A stretch of DNA of 64,000 bases. Source: Tetracladium setigerum (lineage: Eukaryota > Ascomycota > Leotiomycetes > Helotiales). The notes beneath the pieces are model-generated. The model was not told the DNA's origin. It was given only the letters and a program-made list of their open reading frames with translations, and ran no database searches. The stretch covers positions 3,162,001 to 3,226,000 of the forward strand of contig PZJY01000001.1 of assembly GCA_031472005.1 (NCBI GenBank), read 5' to 3'. Positions 45,722-57,140 of this stretch are shown in pieces. The position numbers and the translations under genes are program-made. Each line of letters opens with the position of its first letter. The first letter of the stretch is position 1.

Positions 45722-46461
45722 TGCGTTTGTGTTGGCTGCGATCTTTGTTGAGCTCCGAGACAGCTAGGGAGATATGTATGTATGTATGTACTGTGGTGCC
45801 GTCGCGTTCGTGCTTCGTGTTCCTCGACGTCCGCAGAGGTTGACGAGAAGAGACTGGAGACTTGTGCTTTCGAGATGCGGCTAGAAAGAGGGAGGGAGAT
45901 TCGGTTGAAATTTCGAGGAACGACTGGATAAGGGAATGGCAGACGAGTTGGATTGTGAAGTCTGTCAACTTGTCAAGAGCTGAAGTATATTTAGCTCCGT
46001 CCTGGCACTCTACATGTGGCTTGAAGGAGCACGCACAGCCACCGTTGTTGCCAGCGTGAATTGGAGCTCCCCTCCCAACAAGCAAAATAACTTACTTACC
46101 TTAGGTAGGTACTATGGTTCTTCCAATATACTCAGCAAGAAGGTATATCCTCATCTTGGACTCGGGAAATGAATTTCTCAAGGTACTGTAATCTTACCTT
46201 TCTGTCAATTGAGTTCACTGGGTAGTGGATATACTGTACGGAGGACTCGTAAGTGTAGAAATGGGTCAAGGGGTCCTCACGCCGACTGTTGCAGTATGCG
46301 GGGTGAGCTCGTCTCGTCATCCACCCTTCCCTTCCCTTCTTCTTCCAAGATACTACAGTAGCTTGCTCATCCTATATCTTCAAGAGCTTCAGCAAACAAT
46401 TGAAGCGTTCCTCTCTCTCTTTCTCTATTCTATAGCTTCCCAATCTATTACAAGCGCCAGT
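45722..46461. promoter_or_regulatory. Divergent promoter region ENV7/DPP5
   Basis: About 740 bases between the two start codons, with a (GTAT)n run near 45773-45789 and a GTAGGTACTATG-type stretch around 46105. A plus-strand frame extends upstream of the DPP5 start from 46225 but looks like leader sequence. Confidence 0.4.
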
Positions 46462-48743
46462 ATGACGGTTCGCGCGAACAAGTTCACCCCCGAGGTGATG
46501 TTGAGTGCTCCGCGGCGATCTTCCGCAGTTCCCAACGCAGATGGCACATTGGCCTTGTTTACAGTGACCACCTACTCCTTCGATTCGCATTCCAAGTCTT
46601 CAGAAATCAGGGTGCTGGATCTTAGTTCAGGACAGTCGAAGGTCCTTACTGACGACTTGGCGGCGAGTGAGCCGGTGTGGCTGGGAGTGCTGAATCTCGT
46701 CTTGTGGTTGAAAGGAGGGGAGAAAGGGACAACGAAACTCATCTTGGGCGATGCTGAATTCAATCGGAAGTATGCATATGAACCTCGGAGGATAGAAATG
46801 TCACTAATGCAGTGTAGATCGGAAGAGATCGCCTCCTTCAATGGCGGCATTTCGAACCTCAAGATTGCTCGAGTCGACACTCATACGATAGCTCTTGTTG
46901 TAACCGGTCTCGCCACACCTGCTGGTAAGCTATACAATTCGGAGACTGCCGAGAAACCAAGATCGACTGCCAGGATATATTCGAAGCTCTTTGTGCGACA
47001 GTGGGACAGTTATGTCACAGAGAACAAGAGTGCAATTTGGTATACCACTCTCAAGAAGAACCCTATTACATTGCCAAAAGTTGCACCACTGGTCAACTTA
47101 CTGGCAGGCCACTCTTCTGCTCTTGAGTCTCCAGTACCCCCATTCGGAGGTTCTGGAGATTTTGATGTCAGCAAAAATGGAGTTGTTTTCGTGGCGAAAG
47201 ACCCCAAACTTGACCCCGCAAACCACACCAAAACCGACCTATACTACATTCCTCTACGGTTTACCGAGTCACTGGCCCAAGTCCCAGTTCCTCAGATAGT
47301 AAAGACTGGTAATCTCAAAGGATACAGTCAGAGTCCTGTATTTTCGCCTGATGGAAAGTCCGTGGCGTTTACCAGAATGAAAAGTGACCAGTACGAAAGC
47401 GATAAAACTAGGCTCCTTCTACTTCCCGATGTTCAAGATTTGACCAACGTCCAAGAATTTTACGAGACCGAAGATGGAGAAGGAGGGTGGGATCTAAGAC
47501 CGGACACAATTCTGTGGAGTCACGATGGATCTGAACTCTTCGTGACAGCTGAAGAAAATGGCAGGGGAAAGTTATTCAGGTTGCCTGCATCTCCACGGCA
47601 CGTCAAAGACCTCCCAACTGCTGTTGTCAGTGATGGAACTGTCACAGACGTCAAGTTACTTCCCAAAGACCAACTCCTAGTCAGCAGTAACTCGCTGGTG
47701 GATAACAGTGTATACTCGCTTGTTGATCTTTCCAAAACTGCGGAAAGTAAGATCATCTCTACCAACTCAAAAGGTGGTAAAACTTTCGGACTATCTCAAC
47801 ACCAGGTGGACGAATTCTGGTATAATGGCGCTGGTGACTATAACGTTCATGCGTGGGTAGTTAAGCCTTCCCATTTCGACAAGAACAAGAAGTACCCATT
47901 GGCATATCTCATCCATGGAGGAGTAAGTGTTCCAACGTTTACGCTCTATTCTTCCTTTGCTAATTCACGATAGCCCAAGGAGCATGGAATGAAGGCTGGT
48001 CGACGCGTTGGAATCCCGCCATCTTTGCCGAACAAGGCTATGTTGTAGTAACACCGAACCCGACAGGCTCAACTGGCTACGGCATGGCTTTTCAGAACGG
48101 GATCCGCAATCAATGGGGTGGCAGGCCATACGAAGATCTTGTCAAAGGCTTTGAGTATATCGAAGAGAACCTACCATATGTCGACACCAACCGAGCTGTT
48201 GCATTAGGGGCAAGCTATGGGGCTACATGGTAAATTGGATCCAGGGCCATCCACTGGGACGAAAGTTCAAAGCCCTCGTCACACACGACGGAGTCTTCAG
48301 CACGTTGAACCAATATTCCTCCGAAGAATTGTTCTTCCCGCATCACGATTTTGGTGGAACGCTCTGGGAAAACAGAAAGGGCTATGAAGAGTGGGACCCA
48401 GCTCAGCATCTCAAGGAGTGGCAGACTCCTCATCTGATCATTCACAATGAGCTTGATTACAGGCTACCAATCGGAGAGGGTTTAGCACCTTTCAATGTTT
48501 TGCAAACGAGAGGTATACCGAGTAAATTCTTGAGCTTTCCGGATGAGAACCATGTAAGTCCTCTCGTTGTCAGCCTTTACACTTTATAAAGAAGCCAAAA
48601 TGCTGACTCGTTGCACACAGTGGGTCCTTAAACCTGAAAACTCACTGGTATGGCACAGAGAAGTCCTCGATTGGATCAACAAGTACAGCGGCATCTCCGA
48701 TTCCAAGGATCAGGGCACGGCCACGGCTCTTCGATATCTATAG
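46462..48743 (+). CDS. DPP5: Dipeptidyl-peptidase V-like S9 serine peptidase
   Basis: Prolyl-oligopeptidase family (S9C) enzyme that removes dipeptides from peptide N-termini. Exons 46462-46769, 46818-47922, 47974-48553 and 48621-48743, about 705 residues. A seven-bladed propeller is suggested by WD40-like SPVFSPDGKSVAFTRMKSDQ and DTILWSHDGSELFVTAEENG. The hydrolase domain has HGGPQGAW, the nucleophile elbow GASYGGYM, the Asp in NELDYRLP and the His in PDENHWV. Two single-base breaks occur: after the intron at 47974-47976 (CCC where CCCC is needed) and at 48219-48222 (GGGG where GGGGG is needed); restoring both gives whole-codon exons. Secreted dermatophyte DppV has a signal peptide; this one begins MTVRANKFTPEVMLSAP without one, so it is probably cytosolic. 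Confidence 0.9.
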
Positions 48744-49494
48744 TAAATAAAGTGAGCAACTGAGCACGAATTTGATGATGGCATGATGGCGTGAGGTATC
48801 TTGGGACTGGATAGGAGTTGATAAGTGTGTGTGGGACAGTCGCTTATTTTTTTTGTATACTATAGCCAGTGTTACTCATTCCTCAATTTTTCCGAGTATC
48901 AGAGGTAGGATTTTCAATCTCAACTCCTTCGAACATATACCAAAATCTTCCCCATTCAACAGGACGCGTACAGTACATACGTTCTATTTGTCAAAGTCTT
49001 GAGATCTCTCGCCACTCCGAGAAGTTTTGTTGCACATTGCGTTAGAGGCATATGCTCACCATCTGGCCTTTTTGATAGTAGTCGAAGGGCTGGGGGAAAG
49101 CGTAGTTTCAGTGTCTAAATCAGGGTTATGATAGGAAGTCAAAAATCGTATATTTGCGTTCTATTTTGAACAGAGATCGACGGGCATGAATTATCACCGA
49201 AAGGCATTATTCAGAGCATCATCATTCTTTCTTCTTTAAAATACTTGAATTTGAAAATGGTAGCTGACAAAAACCGAAGAGGGGCAAGTAATGTTGATCT
49301 TGGGTGAGATAATAGCAAAATGCGCCTCGAGTTCGTTCCACTGAAATCAACCCTTTAGAATAAATCGTCAAGCCCCAATTTGGGACGATTATGGCCATCC
49401 GAACTATTTAGCTGCCCATCACATAGCCATGCCACCCTTCATCATCGCAAATACATATCATTAGTAACTACATCTCTCCATCATCATCAATGAC
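48744..49494. other. Convergent intergenic region
   Basis: About 750 bases of AT-rich 3' flanking sequence between DPP5 and the coiled-coil gene; no gene or repeat recognised. Confidence 0.4.
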
Positions 49495-50982
49495 TTATGC
49501 AACCCCACTCTTCCTCACCAACCGAGCGGCCCGCAAAGAATTTAGCACATCCGACCATTTACACAGAATCCATGGCTTTCCATTCTTGATCATCGATTCT
49601 TTGGCTTGCTGTAGCTCCTCAATAGCCTTATCCCTTTCCCTTTTCAAGTGAATCCCCGCAAGGAAATGATTGACGAACGCGCACTGGCCATCTTGTCCTT
49701 TATCCTCGAATTTGGAAAAGGCAGTGTTAGATTCCATATAGTACCTGGCCAGAGGTTTTGTACCTTGGACTAGGCGTGGAAGTTTAATGATGGGCTTGGG
49801 AACCAGTAAGGAGGATGGCTCAACGGCGGCTGGCTTGATGATGGGCTCTGGGACCGATTTGATCTTGGGCTGCTTGGAAACTAGTTTAGGAGGTGGCGGT
49901 GGCGGCTCCACTGGGATCTGTCGATTGCTGCTGCGGGTTTCTGGTCGATGGCCATATTTGTGCTCTGGAGGAGTAACCCGAGCTCGCTTTGCTCGATGAA
50001 CAGTGCTTGCATTTTTGCGCTCTTGTTCTGCCATGTGTTCTATAACTCGAAGGCTTACATTCGACACTTCTTGTGGTCGTTTTTTTTTATTGAAATTGTC
50101 AGCGGAGTTGCTCTTTGGTTCGTCCTCATGAGGATTGGCATTCAAGCGAATGATCTTGGACAGTTGGCCATCATCGGTATGCCCTGGATCGATATCTTCC
50201 GTTGACTCGTCGTTGGACTTAATGTCTCTCTCCTTTTCTCTGTCCTTTCCTTGGCCGACTCCTGTCTCCCCATTTGATTTGGAAGCTGTCTCTTCTACTC
50301 TATCGAAAGGTGATGCTCCTCTTGACAGGGCGGCCTCATATCTTGTCGACATGAAAGCATCCAGGTCATCATCATCATTCTCATCGCTTGCCTCCGCGCT
50401 TTCTTCAGGTGTCATTGCCAGAATTTGTGCAGTTGATGGAAGGTCATGGTAGACGTTGCTTGCGAGCTTGCCGGGTATGAGGGGAGGTAGTTGTTTGACG
50501 AAAAGTGAATTGTATGGCCTTGGAGACGGGATTTGGTGGAGGTCGACTCGCGATTGTTCTGGGTGGTTTGGGTTCACTTGTCCAGCACTCTGGTTCTCGG
50601 CCCTTGCTGCAATTCGTCGCCCTGCCATCGCCCTCTCATGCTCTGTTGAAAGTTAGCCTTTGGCACATCAAGCTCTGGAAGTTGACGAACCTCCAAACGC
50701 ACCCATAGCAACAAAGTTGTCTCTCTCAACCCGCGCAGTCTCTCGTTCTTTGTATATCTGCCATTCTTTTTGCATCACAACGCTTTCCTTAAGTTCTTTG
50801 AGTTCTCGACTGAGGCTTGCAATGCTCTCCCGCAGAGCTGCAAATTCATGCCTGGATTCTTCATCCTGCCGAACCATTTGCTTCTCGATTTCGAAAATGC
50901 GATCGAGGATGGCATGGTGTTCTCTCCTCACTTGTGCTCCTCGTAATGCTTCAATTCCTTCTTGGAGTCGTTGTCGCTCCAT
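49495..50982 (-). CDS. Hypothetical coiled-coil protein
   Basis: Two exons, 50982-50691 and 50642-49495, separated by a 48-nt intron, give 479 residues. Residues 1-90 form a strong predicted coiled coil (RIFEIEKQMVRQDEESRHEF, SLSRELKELKESVVMQKEW). The middle is disordered, with Asp/Glu-rich and basic parts (HRAKRARVTPPEHKYGHR) and a proline run. The C-terminal ~90 residues are ordered-looking and aromatic (LARYYMESNTAFSKFED, GKPWILCKWSDVLNSLRAAR). I do not recognise the family; a nuclear protein is possible given the basic patches. The frame is intact. Confidence 0.65.
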
Positions 50983-51770
50983 GACGGGAATTGACTCAAC
51001 TCTTCAGGAGCGCCAATGAAAACTCGAACACAGTATCTTTGGTTGTCTTGAAGTGAGAAGTTGTGAAGATTGAAGTATTTCACAAATAAGAAAGGATGAA
51101 GGATGAAGTAACAGATTGGTGGAGATCCCGATGATGGCAGGTTGGAAAATAACTTGGGGAAGGAACACCTGGGAGGGCGACTTGCCTCTCAACACAGGCA
51201 ACGCAACCTAACATGTCTGTCTATCTGCCCAGGTAGGTACTTGAAGAACACAAAAAGCGACGACCGCACAACTACAGTTATTAGAAGAAGAAAGAAAGGC
51301 CAACACCTACGCAACGTCACATTCACATCGACGATTGCCACAAAGACACTTTTTTCTGAAATTTTAGATTTGCCTCGATCTATCACAAACGTGGCGGCAC
51401 CCTTCATCGTTAGACCGCGTTTGTAGAGCTTGCGCCCCAAATAACGAAATCTGGATGACAGGCGGCCTGCTCGATGACCAAGTTGACTCCTTAAATACAG
51501 AGACGGAGAGCGCAAAGCAAGATGATTGTACATCGCCCAACCCTCTATTGTTGGCAATGCCATGAAATACGCAAGAACAAGTCGAGCTAGAAAACTCGAA
51601 GCAGCAACTTTTATGCCCGCCAGTGATCCCATTTTGTCCACGAGACCCGAGCGAATCAGAATCTCTCACTATCACAAACCCTCAAGAGGAGGTGTCCCAA
51701 CAACTACGCTTTTCACAGCCGTACCAGTGTTGAGACTGTGATATACCCAAATATGTAAGAAGAAATGCGA
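50983..51770. other. Intergenic region coiled-coil gene/eIF4A
   Basis: About 790 bases between two minus-strand genes. A 150-codon minus-strand frame at 51189-51641 and other short frames occur, but no family is recognised; I do not count it as a gene. Confidence 0.35.
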
Positions 51771-53208
51771 TTAGATGAGATCGGCAACGTTCATTGGCAT
51801 CTCCTCAATTTGAGTGCTGTAGAACTGCTCGATCTCTCTCATCATGCGCACATCATCGGCGGTAACGAAGTTAATCGCAACACCCTTACGTCCGAAACGA
51901 CCACCACGACCAATTCTGTGGATGTAGTTCTCACGGTTGGCGGGAAGATCGTAGTTGATGACCAACGAAACTTGTTGAACATCGATACCACGGGCCAAAA
52001 GATCAGTGGCGATCAGGACACGGGAAGAACCTGATCGGAACTCCTTCATAATCAGATCACGCTGTCCTTGGTCCATATCACCGTGCATGGCGGACACGGT
52101 GAAATCACGGGCAGTGAGTTTGTCGGTGAGCCAGTCAACCTTCCTACGGGTGTTGCAGAAGATGACGGCCTGTGTGATGGTGACAGTCTCGTACAAATCA
52201 GAGAGGGTATCCAACTTCCAATCCTCCTTCTCAACAGCAATGTAGAACTGCTTGATACCTTCGAGAGTAAGCTCGGCCTTCTTGACCAAGATACGGACGG
52301 GATCGCGCATGAACTTTGTGGTAACCTCCAAAACGTCTTGTGGCATGGTGGCGGAGAGGAGAACAACCTGGGTAGATTGAGGGAGGAGTTGGAAGATGTC
52401 GTAAATTTGCTCGGTGAAACCACGCTTTCATAATGTTAGCGCGAACTGCAAATGGATCGGGTGCTTGTCAACTTACGGAAAGCATCTCATCAGCCTCATC
52501 AAGGACGAACATCTTCATGGAGTCGGTCTTCAAGAATCGGCGTTGGATCATGTCTTGGACACGGCCAGGAGTACCAACAACGACTTGAGGACCCTCTTGA
52601 AGAGCCTTCATATCATCACGGACGCTGGTACCACCAATGCAGGCGTGGCACTCAACGTTCATGAAGTCACCGATGGCAACAACGACCTTTTGGATCTGTT
52701 GGGCCAACTCACGGGTTGGGGCGAGGATCAAAGCCTGGCACTGCTTAACAGTAGGGTCGAGCTTTTGCAAGACGGAGATGGAGAAGGTTGCGGTCTTTCC
52801 GGTACCAGATTGAGCTTGAGCGATAACATCGTGACCTGTGTCTTGATTAGAACCGCTGCTTGTATGCGCCTTGGATTTGCGACTTACCCTTGATAACGGG
52901 CATGATGGCACGCTGCTGGATAGCAGAAGGGCGCTCGAAACCATAGGCGTAAACACCTGCATATTGGATTAGATCGATTTTGAGCCAAGATTCGATATTT
53001 AGATCGTACCTCGAAGAAGCTCGGGCTTCAAGTTCATGGTATCGAAGGAGTCAACTGTCTCGTCATAGTTGGACTCAATTTGTCCTATTTTCAAATTTCT
53101 CATCAGTCTGCGTTCAACAGATTGCAGGGCCGCGAAGCGCAGGCGGTGTGCTTGCGGCTGAGACGTTCACTCACCCTCTGGGATCTCCTCAAGACCTTTG
53201 TCTGCCAT
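51771..53208 (-). CDS. TIF1: ATP-dependent RNA helicase eIF4A
   Basis: DEAD-box helicase of the eIF4F complex that unwinds mRNA 5' leaders during translation initiation. Five exons: 53208-53175, 53084-53010, 52956-52888, 52835-52477 and 52424-51771, giving 396 residues, the normal size. Motifs: Q-motif GFERPSAIQQRAI, I AQSGTGKT, Ia PTRELAQQ, Ib TPGR, II VLDEADEM, III SAT, IV VIFCNT, V ARGID, VI HRIGRGGRFGRKG. The C-terminus ends EEMPMNVADLI. No frame break. The promoter is shared with the divergent JmjC gene and contains GGCGCTAACCCC at 53526-53537. Confidence 0.97.
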
Positions 53209-53867
53209 GATTGCGGTAGGCTGACGGAATATCTAGATCGCAAGCGTTGCTTGAGACCTAGAATGCGCGAAAGTTGATGGAAAGAAGGTGGGGTTGGATG
53301 CGCAGAGATCTCTGAGAGAATCTGCGGCAAGAGAGCTTTTGGTGGTGTGTAAAAACTAGAAACCTAACTCCCGAGAACGAGAGTTGTATAGGATCTAGTG
53401 GGTTGTAGGTTTTAGATTTGTTGTTTTGGTGATTCAATGTGTGATGGAGAAGGGTGAAAGAAATCGACACGATGGGGGCGAGGATGTTTTTTATGAGGGT
53501 CCCAAAAAAGTGAAGAGGCCTAAATGGCGCTAACCCCAATATGGACTAGCTGCAGTACAAAAACCGTCGCCGCTGAAGAGAGGCTAAAATGAAAGGACGA
53601 GCGACAGCTTCGCTTTCACTTCTGCACAGGAACAGGTGAGTCAAGCCTGAAAAGAAGATTCGGCATAAGAGAGGCTATCGGCTACCATTATTTGCCGCGT
53701 CTTGGAAAGAGGCAAACAAAAACCATCTTCTGAAGTGAGTAAACACTATCGGACCTTGTCCTCACTCGCCTCACCATCAGGTGTCTAACCCAGAACCAGG
53801 TTTTTTTTTGGTTTTTTTGGTTTTTGTTTGGCTGCATCTTCCTCGCTAGTCATACAATACGCAAACA
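53209..53867. promoter_or_regulatory. Divergent promoter region eIF4A/JmjC gene
   Basis: About 660 bases. Holds GGCGCTAACCCC at 53526-53537, about 320 bases before the eIF4A start, and a T-rich tract with interspersed GG at about 53800-53831 just before the JmjC gene. No gene seen. Confidence 0.45.
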
Positions 53868-55627
53868 ATGAATTCACCAGTCCTCCCCAACGCACAAGCA
53901 ACAGTGGGTTTTTCAAGTGGCGATGAGATCGAGTCACAACATGCTGATGAGGCTCTCGACGCGGCGAATACCATCCCACCTCATTTCCTCGGTGTCAAAC
54001 CGTCTGGGAATCAATATTCAGCTCTCGTAATCTCGAGGAATTTTATTGGACCAGCCTTCAGCGCATGGCCCGATGAAATTCTGGCTCTATTTCTCGAATA
54101 TCTCCAGCCGAGTGAATTGCGACTCCTCGGCTCCTCTTGCAAGTTTTTACATGCTTTTTGCAGGGCTGATGATCTTTGGAAGACTTTATTCATAGAGTGA
54201 GTGTGCATTTCCTTTGGTGTAAGAGTGCTCGATTTTATTGAAAATAGCAATTTCAACGGGAGAACGAGGGTTGAAGAGATTCGGATCATTCTCATGAGTT
54301 CAACTTACCAACTTCCTACTTGGTCAATACAAGTGACTCACAAATCTGACGTCTAACCTTGTAGAATAGATTCGGAATCGTTCTTGCATTTAGTCAATAG
54401 CCATGACAAAAATCCTTGTTTTCTCAGCTTTCGATGGTTTGGGACTAACCATGATATAGATCACCCCAATCAAAATCCGGCTCTTTTATCTGGCACGGAA
54501 CATGGCGGTCTACATTCCTAACTCTTCCAGCTGACCGAGTATCACGAGTCCGTTGTGATAACGTTTTCTCAGATGTTCTCTACAGACCATTTCTCTGCAC
54601 CCACACATCTCTAGAGCCATACACCACCAACATCCCTAAATCCAACGCCATCCCTCGCTTCTCAAACCTCACGGCCCAAGACTTCTCAGACTCATGGAGC
54701 GACAAACCCTTCATTCTTACCGAACCCGTCCGAGAATGGCCTGTCTACAACACTTGGAACACGGATGCCTTACTAGACCTGTACGGAAATGTTAAATTCC
54801 GAGCAGAGGCAGTGGACTGGACTTTGAAAACATATGTGGATTACATGCGCAACAATAGTGATGAGAGCCCGCTGTACCTCTTTGACAGAAGCTTCGTAGA
54901 GAAGATGAAAATCAATATAAGCAAGAGCCAAGAATCTCCTGCCTACTGGGTTCCCGAGTGCTTTGGAAACGACCTGTTTGCCGTTCTTGGGGATAAGCGA
55001 CCAGATGACAAGTGGCTAATTGTCGGACCAGCACGAAGCGGCTCAACTTACCACAAGGATCCCAATGCCACGAGCGCTTGGAATGCCGTGCTTAGAGGGA
55101 GCAAGTATTGGATCATGTTTCCATCTTCTGCACCACCTCCTGGTGTCTATGTCTCAGAGGACCAGAGTGAAGTCACCAGTCCTCTCAGCATCGCAGAATG
55201 GCTCTTAGGATTCCACGCAGAGGCTCGCAAGACGCCCGGTTGCGTAGAAGGAGTCTGTAAGGAAGGGGAAGTCTTACATGTTCCAAGTGGCTGGTGGCAT
55301 TTGGTTGTCAACCTCGATGTCTCTATTGCAATCACCCAGAATTTTGTCCCAAAGAGTCATTTGCCGAGTGTTTTGTCTTTCCTGAAAGATAACAAGGCTG
55401 ATCAAGTCTCTGGATTCAAGAAAGATGTGGTTGATCCTTATGGCACGTTTGTCGAGCGCATGCAAGAGGAGCATCCTATGTTGCTTGAAGAGGCGCTCCA
55501 GGAGTTGGCGAGAAGAGCCGAAGGAAGAAAGAGGAAATGGGATGCTACTATCGCGAAGACCGAAGAAGAGGAGAGTGGTGGTTTTAGCTTTGGGTTTGGC
55601 GATGACAGTGATGAGGAGATACCTTGA
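53868..55627 (+). CDS. F-box and JmjC domain protein
   Basis: Two exons, 53868-54196 and 54460-55627, give 498 residues. An F-box-like segment lies at about residues 65-105 (WPDEILALFLEYLQPSELRLLGSS, then FCRADDLWKTLF). A cupin/JmjC domain follows, with metal ligands His-x-Asp in STYHKDPNA (about H308, D310) and a distal His in PSGWWHLVVNL (about H390), plus a Lys in RGSKYWIMFP. This is the JMJD6-like layout (hydroxylase or demethylase); the substrate is unknown. The C-terminus is acidic with a basic patch (RRAEGRKRKW). The F-box suggests recruitment to an SCF ubiquitin ligase. The intron is 263 nt, longer than usual; flanking codons join well (LFIE|SPQSKSG). Confidence 0.85.
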
Positions 55628-55978
55628 ATGAACATGATGCAACAAATAGACATTTCGAGGCACATAGATACATGTAGATACAAACCATCCCTGCTTTCAT
55701 TTCAAAATATAGTGTCGTCCTTCAGAACTCACTCGATTCCATCTTGATATTGTCGACTACCCACCTACATACACTTCCAGTCCACTCTATACGCCGTAAC
55801 GTCTAGCTGTTCAACCCCCGAAAATCTTGATTCTATCCATTCAAGAAACAGGAGAAGCAAACGCCTGAACTCCTATTTTCACCATAACCTCATAAGCCAT
55901 CATTAACGCCATTACCTCCCCCTAGGGCCTCTCCCCAACACCATCAAACCTCTCACACACTTCCAACCGCCCAATCCC
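55628..55978. other. Convergent intergenic region JmjC/EAF6
   Basis: About 350 bases of 3' flanking sequence; nothing recognised. Confidence 0.4.
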
Positions 55979-56720
55979 TTATTTCCTCGCGCTTCCAAAC
56001 GCAGTCCTCGCCTTCTTATTTCCCCCATTCCCATTCTCCTTCCCATCCGTCTCGCTATCCTCCCCAGCATTCGCAGCGCTCGGTCCCTTCTTATTCTTCT
56101 TCGCCGCCACTGTCAACGTCCCCGATTTATTCCCCGAAGTAGCAGAAGTCGGCGTCGCGGCACCATCTCCCTTCAAAAACGTCGCGGAAGACACCGGTGT
56201 CTGTGCTGAATTGCCTGGTGTAGACTGTGCTGTTTCTGATGGTGAATCCTATATCCCCAAAACCCAATTCCATTCATTAGCAAACCACAGTCCAATACAA
56301 CACAAAAGAATACAGTTCACAGTCTTCAACTCCGACCAATCGCCCTCTCAAAACAAAGAAACCCCACAAGAAAAAAGAGAAAAAAAGAACATACCCCACC
56401 ACCGGGCGCAAAACTGACACTACTCCGACTGAACACTCTATTCCCCTCGACAACCCTCTGTCCACCCTCCTCCCACCCGCCAACGCGCCGCCTCCCTTCG
56501 TGTAATTCTCAAAGCCCAGAATGATATTCCCTTGCGGCGTGTCCTCGAGATAGTCCGTCTCTTTCTTGTAGATGGTCTCTTCCTGGTGCGCGAGCGTGCG
56601 CTGGAGTTGCTGCTGCTTGCGAACGAGCTCGCGGAGGTGCGCACGCGATTTTTCGTAGAAGGGGAGGCCCGGAACGTCGGTGTTGTTGGGGGTGGCCGAT
56701 GCTGGGAGGTTTTCGGTCAT
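55979..56720 (-). CDS. EAF6: NuA4 histone acetyltransferase subunit Eaf6
   Basis: Small coiled-coil subunit of histone acetyltransferase complexes (NuA4 and NuA3 in yeast). Exons 56720-56395 and 56248-55979, about 198 residues. The conserved part is PFYEKSRAHLRELVRKQQQL, then LAHQEETIYKKETDYLEDT and GNIILGFENYTKG. The frame breaks between about 56437 and 56500: the upstream frame loses protein character after YTKGGGALAGGRR, while the next frame gives RVFSRSSVSFAPGGG to the splice donor. One extra G in that G-rich stretch joins them and gives whole-codon lengths. The C-terminal half is low complexity and basic (KKNKKGPSAANAGEDSETDG), as in other filamentous fungi. The exact site of the missing base is uncertain. 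Confidence 0.85.
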
Positions 56721-57140
56721 TTTATCCTTTAGAAAGTGGTGTGGTTGTTCAAGATTGGTGAGGGTGGTGCGCTCAGGTTGGATATGTTTAGATGTTGATG
56801 AGGGAAGGCTGAGAGTTTTGGGATGGATAACGTTTGACGTGGAAGGCTTCGGTGAATTATTCCCAGCAGCCTTGCTTAAAATTTTGAATGAAAAAATACC
56901 GTGGTCAAGTCTGCGACAATTGGAACGGCAAAATACAGGCAGATACAAAGAATGTTGGTCTCTTTTTTACTATCTGTTCTACTTGCCTGGCTAGACCAGA
57001 TAAAAAGACAATTAGATGATCAAACGATGTAGTTAAGTTCAAAATTTGTACCTTTGCCATTAAGAATAATAACTAACCCACTACCTGTCACTCCCTTTTA
57101 CAAATTCCCAACGTGATGCAAAACAGATTGAGGGCCCTCA
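56721..57140. other. Intergenic region EAF6/SRRM1-like gene
   Basis: About 420 bases between two minus-strand genes, including the EAF6 promoter; no gene seen. Confidence 0.35.

Noticed and set aside
46225..46461. An upstream extension of the DPP5 frame as a signal peptide
   Set aside because: The extension would put about 80 residues, with no proper signal-peptide layout, before the MTVRANKF start; it fits a pyrimidine-rich leader better.
39298..46461. ABC transporter and neighbours as a secondary-metabolite cluster
   Set aside because: Flanking genes are NOP14 and a housekeeping kinase; no synthase, P450 or cluster regulator is present.
51189..51641. A 150-codon minus-strand frame upstream of the coiled-coil gene
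   Set aside because: No recognisable family, no supporting splice structure, and it overlaps probable promoter sequence of the neighbouring gene.
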